A DNA stretch of 52,938 bases from Actinomycetes bacterium (lineage in GTDB: Bacteria > Actinomycetota > Actinomycetes > Actinomycetales > Microbacteriaceae), in assembly GCA_023436775.1 (NCBI GenBank), contig JAEZHW010000011.1, positions 1 to 52,938 on the forward strand, given 5' to 3'. Below the pieces are notes generated by a model. That model worked only from the letters and a program-made list of their open reading frames with translations, was not told the origin of the DNA and ran no database searches. Made by a program: the position numbers and the translations under genes. Positions 35,378 through 43,298 of the stretch are shown in pieces (the stretch's first letter is position 1; each line of letters starts with the position of its first letter).

Positions 35378-38300
35378 CTACTTGACCTTGAGTTTGTTCG
35401 AGGTGCGGGTCACTGGCAGGTAGGTGTTCGACCGGTGCGTGGAGGTCACCTTCGCGGTGATGGTCTTCCCCTTGTCGGCCGCCACCAGGGTGTAACTGGT
35501 GTTCGTGGCACCGGTGATCTTCTTGCCGTCGCGGTACCACTGCACTGCCTCATCCACCACGTCGGTGGAACCGTTGCAGTTGGCAGCTACACCAGTAAAG
35601 GCGGCATTGACGATGTAGCTCGCCTCGGTCGCATTCGCGCAGAAGCGGGTCGAAGCGCCGGTCGCCCGGGCCGTGACCTCACTCTGCGCGTAGTTCGCGA
35701 CCAGGGTCTGCCCAACCTGCGGGGTGCCTGTCAGCGACACCGAGGAGCCGTGCACCGTCTGGCTGGCCGCAAGCGTCTGGGTCTCGAAGTTGGCGAAGCC
35801 CGACTTGCTGATCACGATCCGCAACTCGATCTTCTTACCCGCGTCCGAGCTGGTGAGCGTGTAGTTCGCCTTGGTTGCGTTCTTAATTTTCGAACCATTG
35901 CGGTACCACTGGTAGCTGCGCTTCGCGGTGGTGTCCGCGACGCCGTCGCTGCCGATGGCCGGGGCCTGCATGATGGGCTTACCCGAGCCGGTGGGCGCCT
36001 GGACCTTGTATGCCCGGTTCGTGCGCATGGCCTGCAGCGTGCCGCTGTCGAACGCGGCCTGCCCGATCTTGACCGTTGCCACGCTGGTCACTGTGGTGCC
36101 CAGGTAGCCCACGCGGCTGAACTTCACCCACAGCGTGATCTTCTTGCCCACGTCTGCCGAGGTGAGCATGTAGCTCGTCCCGGTGGCCCCGGTGATGACC
36201 TTGCCGTCCCGCAGCCACTGATAGGCGGTGACGATCGAGGAGCCCGTGTTGGTGCCGGTAGTCGTCGGCGTGATGCTGGTGGTCGAAATCGTGTTGCCGA
36301 CCGCCGGCGTTCCGTTCAGGTTGCGGTCCCAGGTGTACAGCACCGAGTCCAGCGACGCGGCACGGAAGGCCGAGTAGACCACGACCTTGTTGTAGCCGGT
36401 CTTGGTGGCCGTGAGGCGCACGGTGATCGACTTGCCATAGTCGGCGGCCACCGGCGTGTAGGTGCTCTTGGTGGCCTTGCTGATCGCCTTGCCATCCCGC
36501 AGCCACTGCCACGCGAACTTCACACCGGTGTCGGTGAAGGAGCCCGCGGTCACCGTCGCGGTGAGCTTGCGCATGTTGATGTCCTTGGTCACGGTCGGCC
36601 CGACCTTGGTGCCGGCCAGGGTGCCGTAGACGATCTTGCTGGTCTTGGCTGAGGTGAGCGTCAGCGGCAGCAGGGCACCGGATGAGGCGGTGACCTTCAC
36701 CGAGATCTGCTTGCCCCGGTCGGCCGACACCAGCTTGTAGGTCGATGCCGTCGCACCCTTGATGTTCTTGCCGTTGCGCAGCCACTGGTACTTCAGCGTC
36801 GGCGCGACCACGGTGTTGCTCGAGCCGCGGTAGATAGTCGGCACGCTGACACCGAGCTGGATGCCCACGGCCGGTGTGCTCGGCGAGGTGATCGTCACCG
36901 GGTTGACGTTCCGCAGGTAGTACGCATCGGCGGCTGAGGTCGCACTCAAGGTGCCGGTACCGGAGACGACGTAGCCCGAACCCACCGTGACCCGGACCGA
37001 GATCTGCTTGCCCTTGTCGGAGCTGGTCGGCTTGTAGGTCGACTTGGTGGCGTTCTTGATGGCCTTGTTGTTTCGCAACCACTGGTACTTCAGCGGCAGG
37101 CCGACGTTGCGCCAGCCACCCACGACCGCCTGCAACGTACTGCCGCTGGCGTCGATGGAGACGGAACCCCTCGTATCGACGATGCCCGGCCCCGACGGGC
37201 CGCTGTAATACTTGGACGACCATGCGCTCTTGGATGACTGACCGCTAATCTTGCCGGTCACCTTCACCCGCAAACACTTCCCAAGGTCCGCGTTGGCCAA
37301 CTGGTAGGTCGCCTTCGTCGCGCCCGAAATCTTCGACAGGCTCGTGCTGCACGCATACCCGTAGGACTTGCTGCGGTACCACTGATAGCTATACGAGTCG
37401 GCGCGCCAGTCAGCCCCCAGCACCGCACTGTAGCGATCCCCAACCAGGACGCTGCCGCCATACTCGTACTCAGTGTCCAAGGTCACCGAAACCTTGCCCG
37501 CCTGGACAGTCTGCTTCCCCCGCGAGACCTTGATCACTGCCTCGTTTGCGGTGATGCTCTCGACCTTGACCGTAATGTCGCGGTGGGTGAAGGTCTCGCC
37601 CGCTAGGTACGTCCAGCGGTCGACGCTCTCATCCCCAACCCCAACCGTCCTACTCAACAGGTAGGTACCGTCGCCCGCGGCGGCCTTGGCTGCTTTCCCG
37701 TCGTTATCGACGCCGATTGATGCGAGTACACGCACTGCCGGCACCGTCGACAGGAAGTAACCGGTACTGGGGCTACTGGCTTGGTTGTGGTGGCCGTCGT
37801 CGCCAGCACGGTTGCGGAACTCGATCGTAAAGTCGAAGCGCTCCTTGTCGCTGACCACCACGGCCCGCAGGCCGGTGTATCCACTCATGGGCTTCAGCGT
37901 GTAGGTCTTGGTCCCATTCCCGGCGACAGCGTAATCGGTGCCCTTGGCCCAGAACCCTGCTCGGATTGCCGCGGCGGAAGACAGTGAGCCGCTCAGTTTG
38001 CCCGATTGGCCATAGCCCATGGCATCAACGGCGTCACCATACTCCCAGTCGTCACAACCCGCGTTCAGGAGGGTGTACGACACCATGAGCGGGCTCGACG
38101 TGGAGCAGCGCAGCACGTTGCCGTGGCCAAAGGACAGGTTGTGGCCAAGCTCGTGCGCGAGGGTAGCCTTGCCGTCGTTGTTGTTGCCGCCGATCGACCA
38201 CAGATGGCCGCTGTCATTCGCTGACCAACCCACCGATCCCATACCTAGAATGCCGTTGCACTTCGTGCCGGTTGGGAACAGGATTACGAGGTGGTCACCG

Positions 38301-39271
38301 GTCTTGTACTTGAAGCCAGTGGCCTCAGCGACGCGGTTGAAGAAGTAGCTCAGTTTTTCACTCGACGAACCTGGACCACCGGAAGCTGCCGGGTTGTGAC
38401 AGTTATAAAAGTTGTCCCGTGGAATAGTCTGCACGCTAGCCCGACTAAAGGTCACCTTCCCCTTTGACTGATTACGCCAGAACTGCGCAACGTAGTCGGT
38501 CATCGCGTCAGTGTCGGCCGCGAGAATGTTCGTGGTGGTCGGGCCGTCCTGCTGACCAGTCCCAGCTGCGTTCGAGACATAGCGCGGCGCAGTGAGGACG
38601 TAATAAATACGGTGGTTCTGCGTCGCCGGGGCAAATACATTTCCCATCGCGGCGACCTGCCGCGGCTTCTTCACCGACACTGCCGTGAACGGACCGTTGG
38701 CGGTCTGCCAGTCGTTCAGAGTCTTGAGGTCGGCGAGACCATCGCCAGTGAGCACGAGGCCAGTCGGCAAGGTCAGCGTCAGCTCCAGCGTGCCGCTCAG
38801 ATCTGCCGTGTCCGGTAGGTCGGACACGTCGACGGACAGGTACCCCAGACGACTTACAGCCAGGGTCCGGATGTTCGATGCCGTATCCGACTCGTCGTGC
38901 TCGGCGAGACCGTCGTGCTCGTCCAAGTGCGAGAAGGTGACGAAGCGGCCGACGTAGGTCACCGTCGCGTCGCCGGCGGCCGGAGCGGGCAGCTCGGGCA
39001 CGGCGGCGGGGTCCGCGTCGAGCGCTGCCGCATCATCCGCGGCCGGGTCCGCCGCGGGGGCGTCCTGAGCGGCCGGATCGGTGACATCGGCACCCAAGTC
39101 CGGGTCCGAGTGGTCCACCGAGTCCGTGGTGTCGGTGCCGGGATCGACCACCGCCTCGCCGGAATCCAGATCCACCAGAGCGTATGCAGTGCTCGGCGTG
39201 ACGATCGTCGTCAACGCCAGCAGCGCGGCAGCGGCCGAAGCCACCAGCCGCGCGAGCGACCAATTGCGCAC
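35378..39271 (-). CDS. Secreted metzincin-like zinc protease with seven Ig-like modules (array member 5)
   Basis: The 1297-residue protein starts at GTG 39271, preceded by GGGGGGAACT; the GTG at 39289 would add six residues before this ribosome-binding site. The signal peptide is LVASAAAALLALTTIVTPSTA, followed by a long Asp/Ala-rich linker (to about 100). The protease domain has HELGHNLSFGH at 373-383 and a Met-turn-like EYGDAVDAMGYG. The seven modules follow. The first carries a Cys pair (YGYACST and GKCLRV) shared with member 4. The last is preceded by an insertion with a Cys pair (RFCANA and ANCNGS). It is the most upstream gene of the array and is preceded by the 22-bp element 45 bases before its start. 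Probably released to the medium; substrate unknown. Confidence 0.85.
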   Translation of the reverse strand: MRNWSLARLVASAAAALLALTTIVTPSTAYALVDLDSGEAVVDPGTDTTDSVDHSDPDLGADVTDPAAQDAPAADPAADDAAALDADPAAVPELPAPAAGDATVTYVGRFVTFSHLDEHDGLAEHDESDTASNIRTLAVSRLGYLSVDVSDLPDTADLSGTLELTLTLPTGLVLTGDGLADLKTLNDWQTANGPFTAVSVKKPRQVAAMGNVFAPATQNHRIYYVLTAPRYVSNAAGTGQQDGPTTTNILAADTDAMTDYVAQFWRNQSKGKVTFSRASVQTIPRDNFYNCHNPAASGGPGSSSEKLSYFFNRVAEATGFKYKTGDHLVILFPTGTKCNGILGMGSVGWSANDSGHLWSIGGNNNDGKATLAHELGHNLSFGHGNVLRCSTSSPLMVSYTLLNAGCDDWEYGDAVDAMGYGQSGKLSGSLSSAAAIRAGFWAKGTDYAVAGNGTKTYTLKPMSGYTGLRAVVVSDKERFDFTIEFRNRAGDDGHHNQASSPSTGYFLSTVPAVRVLASIGVDNDGKAAKAAAGDGTYLLSRTVGVGDESVDRWTYLAGETFTHRDITVKVESITANEAVIKVSRGKQTVQAGKVSVTLDTEYEYGGSVLVGDRYSAVLGADWRADSYSYQWYRSKSYGYACSTSLSKISGATKATYQLANADLGKCLRVKVTGKISGQSSKSAWSSKYYSGPSGPGIVDTRGSVSIDASGSTLQAVVGGWRNVGLPLKYQWLRNNKAIKNATKSTYKPTSSDKGKQISVRVTVGSGYVVSGTGTLSATSAADAYYLRNVNPVTITSPSTPAVGIQLGVSVPTIYRGSSNTVVAPTLKYQWLRNGKNIKGATASTYKLVSADRGKQISVKVTASSGALLPLTLTSAKTSKIVYGTLAGTKVGPTVTKDINMRKLTATVTAGSFTDTGVKFAWQWLRDGKAISKATKSTYTPVAADYGKSITVRLTATKTGYNKVVVYSAFRAASLDSVLYTWDRNLNGTPAVGNTISTTSITPTTTGTNTGSSIVTAYQWLRDGKVITGATGTSYMLTSADVGKKITLWVKFSRVGYLGTTVTSVATVKIGQAAFDSGTLQAMRTNRAYKVQAPTGSGKPIMQAPAIGSDGVADTTAKRSYQWYRNGSKIKNATKANYTLTSSDAGKKIELRIVISKSGFANFETQTLAASQTVHGSSVSLTGTPQVGQTLVANYAQSEVTARATGASTRFCANATEASYIVNAAFTGVAANCNGSTDVVDEAVQWYRDGKKITGATNTSYTLVAADKGKTITAKVTSTHRSNTYLPVTRTSNKLKVK

Positions 39272-39315
39272 AGTTCCCCCCAAGGGCACTCACCGGAAGA
39301 CACGTCAGGCTGCGT

Positions 39316-39337
39316 GCCCAGTAGGTAGTTTCCCCTA
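39316..39337 (-). promoter_or_regulatory. 22-bp element upstream of member 5 (copy B)
   Basis: It is identical over 22 bases to the copy before member 4. Here the symmetry is perfect: AGTAGG-N8-CCTACT. It lies 45 bases before the member 5 start, where a promoter or operator would be expected. Flanking bases differ between the copies, which suggests selection on the element itself or a fairly recent duplication. Confidence 0.65.
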
Positions 39338-39471
39338 CTCGAGCGAAAAAGCAAACATGACAGGCATCGGTGCGCCCCGACATGCCCCCATGTCCGGCGC
39401 GCGCGAATCGCGCCGAGCGAGCGATGCCCACCGCGCACTGGGTCCGTGGGCACTTCCCGACGCACAGCAAA

Positions 39472-39513
39472 GAACGTCCCGCCCATACTTCAGGTTGTAT
39501 CGGCGGGACGTTC
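39472..39513. terminator. 12-bp perfect hairpin, possible terminator or small RNA
   Basis: Arms GAACGTCCCGCC and GGCGGGACGTTC pair perfectly around an 18-base loop. On the minus strand the right-hand arm is followed by TTTGCTG, a short T-rich stretch. It could be a second terminator of the importer operon or part of a small RNA. Confidence 0.5.
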
Positions 39514-39538
39514 GACCGTTAACGTATGCGATTCGGTT

Positions 39539-39706
39539 ATGGCTGGCCAATCCCCACCGAAACCGCCAGACAACTTGCGCGACTTGCCTGACGACCTGGG
39601 GAATCGGCGCGGCTACGGTGTCGGCGGCTGGTTCGCAGACGACGGTGGCGGCCAGCCCGCTCCTCGCCGCATGCTGGTGCAGACAACGCAACAGGGCCGG
39701 GAATGA
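39539..39706 (+). CDS. Possible small Pro/Gly-rich protein
   Basis: A 55-codon frame starts with ATG and encodes MAGQSPPKPPDNLRDLPDD followed by a Gly/Trp-rich centre (GYGVGGWFADDGGG). I do not recognise it. It is the only plus-strand reading in this gap, and its stop codon lies in the loop of the terminator hairpin at 39693-39716. Codon use is only moderately biased, and no clear ribosome-binding site is seen. It may be a chance ORF. Confidence 0.25.
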   Translation: MAGQSPPKPPDNLRDLPDDLGNRRGYGVGGWFADDGGGQPAPRRMLVQTTQQGRE

Positions 39707-39716
39707 TCCCGGCCCT
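39693..39716 (-). terminator. Terminator of the importer operon
   Basis: Arms AGGGCCGGGA and TCCCGGCCCT form a perfect 10-bp stem with a 4-base loop, 15 bases after the ATPase stop codon, followed on the minus strand by TGTTGCGTTGT. Confidence 0.8.
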
Positions 39717-39730
39717 ACGCGTGGGGGTTC

Positions 39731-40507
39731 CTAGTGTGCTGCGCCCGGCAGCAGTTCGCGGACCTGACGCATCACCTCGGTGAATTCGTCGGACAGCGGG
39801 TCGCGGGGGTAGCCGAGCGGGACCTTCACCTCCGGCGGGTTGCCAGCCATGCCGGCCTGCAGGGCGATGACACGGTCACCGAGGTACACCGCCTCATCGA
39901 GGCTGTGGGTAATGAAGAGCACCGTACTGTTCGTCTCGCGACGGATCCGGGTCAGCTCCTCGTGCATGATGCCGCGCTGGATGGCGTCGAGCGCACCGAA
40001 GGGCTCGTCCATCAGCAGCAGGGCCGGCTCCAGGGCCAGCGCGCGGGCGATCGAGACGCGCTGCTGCATACCGCCGGACATCTTGTAGACCGCGCGCTTC
40101 GACACCGCGCCGAGGCCCACGATCTCCAGGAAGTGCTGCGCCTTCTCCAGCCGCTCGGCCTTCTTCACGCCCGCCAGCTTCAGGCCCAGCGCCACATTCT
40201 CGAGCGCGTTCAGCCACGGCAGCAACGCGTAGTCCTGGAAGACCACGGCGCGGTCCGGTCCGGGGCGCTTGACCTGCTTGCCGCCGACGATGACGGTGCC
40301 GTCGGTCGGGGCGTCAAAGCCAGCCACGATGTTCAGCAGCGTGGACTTGCCGCAGCCGGAGGGGCCGATGATGACCACGCACTCACCGTGCGCGATCTCG
40401 AGGTCGATGCCGCGCAGGACCGTGTTCTCGCCGGCATCCTCGGTGACGAAGGTGCGGACGACGTTCTTGATCGAGACGACGGATTCGGTAGTCTGCTCAG
40501 CCTGCAT
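39731..40507 (-). CDS. ABC importer ATPase of the nitrate/sulfonate/taurine type
   Basis: The 258-residue cytoplasmic ATPase powers the neighbouring permease. It has Walker A GPSGCGKST, the Q-loop VVFQDYALLPW, signature MSGGMQQR, Walker B LLLMDEPFGALD and the switch histidine in LFITHSLDEA. Sequence and length fit the SsuB/TauB/NrtD group. The ATG overlaps the permease 3' end by 11 bases. A perfect hairpin terminator follows, so this is the last gene of the operon. The family takes up anionic or small nitrogen and sulfur compounds, and the substrate cannot be told from the ATPase. Confidence 0.92.
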   Translation of the reverse strand: MQAEQTTESVVSIKNVVRTFVTEDAGENTVLRGIDLEIAHGECVVIIGPSGCGKSTLLNIVAGFDAPTDGTVIVGGKQVKRPGPDRAVVFQDYALLPWLNALENVALGLKLAGVKKAERLEKAQHFLEIVGLGAVSKRAVYKMSGGMQQRVSIARALALEPALLLMDEPFGALDAIQRGIMHEELTRIRRETNSTVLFITHSLDEAVYLGDRVIALQAGMAGNPPEVKVPLGYPRDPLSDEFTEVMRQVRELLPGAAH

Positions 40508-41303
40508 GGATGCTCGTCTCCCGGTGCCACTTGAGGGTGAAGTGCTGGATGATCACGACGATCCGGTCGGTGAGGTAGCCGAGGATACCGAGCGAAATCA
40601 TGGCGGCCATGATCACGTCGTAACGGCCCATCGAGTAGGCGTCGTGCAGGGTGTAGCCGAGGCCGGCGCGGACGTTGCCCATCTCAGCAACGACCACCAG
40701 GACCCAGGACAGACCAGCGCCGAGGCGCAGGCCAATGAAGATGTTCGGCAGTGCGGACGGGAGCACGAACTGTCCGAGTAGCTGCATGGTGTTGCCACCA
40801 AGCATCCGCCCCACGCGCAGCAGCGTGCCCTTCACACCGCGCACCCCCTCGAGGGTGTTCACGAAGATCGGGAAGAAGGCACCGAGGGCGATCAGGAAGA
40901 CCGCGCCCTGGAAGCCGAAGCCGAAGAAGACCAGGGTCAGCGGCACCCAGGCGGTGCTCGGGATCGGGCGGAGGATCTGGACCAGCGGGTCAACCATCTC
41001 GCCGACCCAGCGGAAGTAGCCAGCCAGGATGCCGAGGACGACACCCAAGACTGCGGCGACCAGGAATCCGACCAAGACGCGGCTGCCGGAGTTGAGGAAG
41101 GCCTCCCACCACGTTCCGTCGTAGGGACCCGGGCCAGTGCCCACGAACCAGGTGACGAGCGCCTGGATCACATCACTCGGGTACGGCAGGCGCTTGATCC
41201 ACTTGAAGGTGGTCGCGCACCACCACAGGATGATCACCAGGACCGGGAGGACGAGGCCGAGGCCGACGCTCCGCAGTCGCTTGCTCCATCGATGCGTATT
41301 CAC
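40497..41303 (-). CDS. ABC importer permease of the SsuC/TauC type
   Basis: The 268-residue membrane protein has about six helices. Its EAA loop, which contacts the ATPase, lies around VRGVKGTLLRVGRMLGGNTM and QFVLPSALPNIFIGLRLGAG. The N-terminal part holds LGLVLPVLVIILWWC. The start is GTG at 41303 with AAGGA seven bases upstream. It lies 45 bases after the substrate-binding protein gene and overlaps the ATPase gene, as expected for a single transport operon. Confidence 0.9.
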   Translation of the reverse strand: MNTHRWSKRLRSVGLGLVLPVLVIILWWCATTFKWIKRLPYPSDVIQALVTWFVGTGPGPYDGTWWEAFLNSGSRVLVGFLVAAVLGVVLGILAGYFRWVGEMVDPLVQILRPIPSTAWVPLTLVFFGFGFQGAVFLIALGAFFPIFVNTLEGVRGVKGTLLRVGRMLGGNTMQLLGQFVLPSALPNIFIGLRLGAGLSWVLVVVAEMGNVRAGLGYTLHDAYSMGRYDVIMAAMISLGILGYLTDRIVVIIQHFTLKWHRETSIHAG

Positions 41304-41348
41304 TGTTGAGTCCTTACGGGGAACGGGTGGGAGGCGACTCCCGAGGGG

Positions 41349-42350
41349 TTACTTCTTGAGGGCGTCCACGAAGGTGGTGTTGACGTAGCCGTCAACCTCA
41401 CCGCTCAGGTCGCGGCTCAGGATGCCGAGCTCGAACTGCACCTTGGCCAGGGCCTTGGTCTGCTCGACACCCAGGTCGATCTCGTAGCGGTTGTTCGACA
41501 GGGCGGCCTCGATGATGGCGCGCTCCACACCCATCAGTTCCATGCCGACCGAGATCTCGAACTCCTTGTCACCGGCAAGCTCGTCCGAGGCGATCTTGAT
41601 GGTGCGCACGAAGGCAGCGGCGGCCTCCGGGTTCTTCTCCACCCACTCGGCGTTGGCCACGAAGATGGTGTTGATGTCGCCGGCCGGGCTGTTGTACGGC
41701 TTGCTGAAGAAGGTGGCGGTGCCGTCGGCGGCCATGATCGAGGCGAAGGTCTCCATGGTGAAGGCGCCGTCGAACTCGCCCAGGCGAATGCCCTCAGCGT
41801 GCTGCGCGAAGTTGGTGATGTTGATCAGCTCAACGTCAGTGTTCACGTCGATGCCGTGCTGCGCGAACTCCAGCACACCCAGGGCTTCGTTGATCGAACC
41901 GCGCGAGGCGGCGATCTTCAGCTTGCGCTCGGCCAGGATTGCCTTCAGGCCGTCCCAGTCCTCGGCCTGCAGGCCCAGCTCGGTCGAGAGCATGATGCCG
42001 GTGTTGCCGCGGGTGTTGCCCGAGATCTGCACCAGCTCGTCGCCGTTCTCGATGGCGCGCAGCAGGTGGACCGGGGTCAGCATGCCCACGTCGATCTGGC
42101 CGGTGACCAGCGCAGTCTGCACGTCCACCGCGGTGGTGAACAGGGTCGACTCGATGGTCACGCCCTCGGGAGCAACCTGGTCTGCACGGTAGGCGGCGAG
42201 GTCGGCGGTCGACTTCAGCCAGCCGAGACGGATGGTGACCTCTGCAGACTCGGTCGGCTCCTCAGCGGCCGGGGCGCAGGCGGCCAGACCGGCAACGAGT
42301 GCAACCGGCGCCACCAGTGCGGCGAGCCGGCGAAGCGAAGACTTCTTCAT
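41349..42350 (-). CDS. ABC importer substrate-binding lipoprotein (SsuA/NMT1-like)
   Basis: The 333-residue protein has a basic N-terminus and a lipobox LAAC with the lipidated Cys at residue 25, so it is anchored outside the membrane. The mature part is a periplasmic-binding-protein type II fold of the nitrate/sulfonate/thiamine-precursor group: VTIRLGWLKSTADLAAYRAD, GQIDVGMLTPVHLLRAIENG, then KIAASRGSINEALGVLEF. It binds the ligand for the permease and ATPase encoded next. It follows the DUF1989 gene by 82 bases. The ligand is not evident. Confidence 0.9.
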   Translation of the reverse strand: MKKSSLRRLAALVAPVALVAGLAACAPAAEEPTESAEVTIRLGWLKSTADLAAYRADQVAPEGVTIESTLFTTAVDVQTALVTGQIDVGMLTPVHLLRAIENGDELVQISGNTRGNTGIMLSTELGLQAEDWDGLKAILAERKLKIAASRGSINEALGVLEFAQHGIDVNTDVELINITNFAQHAEGIRLGEFDGAFTMETFASIMAADGTATFFSKPYNSPAGDINTIFVANAEWVEKNPEAAAAFVRTIKIASDELAGDKEFEISVGMELMGVERAIIEAALSNNRYEIDLGVEQTKALAKVQFELGILSRDLSGEVDGYVNTTFVDALKK

Positions 42351-42432
42351 TCGTACTTCCTTCCAATGCGGTTGAGTTCAGGACTAGCCGTGGGGGCGAG
42401 CCTCTTGGGGGCGTCTACTGCAGAGGGTGCGG

Positions 42433-43137
42433 CTACGCAGTAGGACGGTAAATGAACACCTTCATCGGCGAAGGGTTGTGGTTGTTGGTGACCGAGCGGT
42501 CCGAGGGGCAGGCCGAAGCGGACACGATGATGCGGCGCTCGGCGCGGAACTCGACATAGTCGCCGGGGCGCGAGGGGCTCGGCTCGAGGATCACGTTGCC
42601 GTCGGCGTCGTGGTGCAGGGCGAGGAAGACGGTGAAGCAACCCTCCTGCAGGTCGTCGCGGGTCATGCCGTAGTCGGCCATGGAGTTGACGAGGTTGCTG
42701 CGGCAGTTCGGCGAGCCCTCCACGTTCCAACGCAGCTCGTTGACCGCGTCGGAGCAGTATCCACCGTCGGTGGCGATCACTCCCAGAGTGTCGGCGACGC
42801 AGGTGACCAGCTGCTCCCCGTTCTTGGCGTACACGGACATGCCCACCGGGATGCCGCCGACACCATTGGCCAGGGTGGTGTTACTGATCGAGGTGCAATT
42901 CTTGATGTTGTCCGCGTCGTAGAGCATGACGTCCATGACCTGCTGGCCGAAGATGTTCTGTACGCGGATGATCTCGCCGGGTTCGACCACCCGAGCGCGC
43001 AGGAATCCGCGCGCCGGAACGTAGGCGTCGACGCGGATCTCACCGGGGATGTCGTCGCTGCCGAAGAAGCGCACCTCGTCGTCCAGGGCGCGAACCTCGC
43101 CGGGACCCCAGTACGTCTTCAGGTCTGCCTTGGTCAC
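42433..43137 (-). CDS. DUF1989 protein (urea carboxylase-associated/CgdAB-like family)
   Basis: The 234-residue protein belongs to the DUF1989 family. Members are often annotated as urea carboxylase-associated; two of them, CgdA and CgdB, form the carboxyguanidine deiminase of guanidine degradation. Visible motifs are GFLRARVVEPGEIIRVQNIF, the Cys in KNCTSISNTT, GGYCSDAVNELRWNVEGSPN and LQEGCFTVFLAL. The start is GTG at 43137, with GGAG five bases upstream; the ATG at 43224 lacks homology before this point. It is the first gene of the importer operon and is divergent from an IclR regulator. No urea or guanidine carboxylase, allophanate hydrolase or second DUF1989 gene is in the window. It may act on the imported compound. 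The specific reaction is unknown. Confidence 0.85.
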   Translation of the reverse strand: MTKADLKTYWGPGEVRALDDEVRFFGSDDIPGEIRVDAYVPARGFLRARVVEPGEIIRVQNIFGQQVMDVMLYDADNIKNCTSISNTTLANGVGGIPVGMSVYAKNGEQLVTCVADTLGVIATDGGYCSDAVNELRWNVEGSPNCRSNLVNSMADYGMTRDDLQEGCFTVFLALHHDADGNVILEPSPSRPGDYVEFRAERRIIVSASACPSDRSVTNNHNPSPMKVFIYRPTA

Positions 43138-43286
43138 AGATGCTCCATTTCTCGCCGGTGCGGTACTGCCAGCCACCTGCCTGGTCCGGGTCGGAACCGG
43201 ACATTCCCGGGTGGTGGGACTCATTCAATGCGAAATCGCCCCTCGAATCAGAACAAATTTGGGCACATTCTGCACTTTTTGTCCGG

Positions 43287-43292
43287 GATACT
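43287..43292 (+). promoter_or_regulatory. Probable -10 box of the first IclR gene (leaderless)
   Basis: GATACT ends seven bases before the ATG at 43299, so transcription would start at or next to the start codon, giving a leaderless mRNA as is common in actinobacteria. No good Shine-Dalgarno precedes the ATG, which supports this. The -35 region is weak. Confidence 0.4.
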
Positions 43293-43298
43293 AGACAG

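Larger units (their letters stand above)
39272..39730. other. Region between array member 5 and the ABC ATPase gene
   Basis: This 459-base gap holds the 22-bp element copy B (39316-39337), a 12-bp perfect hairpin (39472-39513), a possible small plus-strand ORF (39539-39706) and the importer-operon terminator (39693-39716). The remainder (about 39340-39470) is GC-rich with no feature that I can identify. Confidence 0.6.

Noticed and set aside
20268..39271. LPXTG or membrane anchor at the C-termini of the array proteins
   Set aside because: All five end within the last module (for example SAKTAKVAK, SKTVKVK), with no sorting motif or hydrophobic tail.
43138..43298. Possible guanidine riboswitch before the DUF1989-importer operon
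   Set aside because: The 160-base divergent gap leaves only a very short leader, with GTG right after GGAG, and I see no conserved ykkC-type motif.
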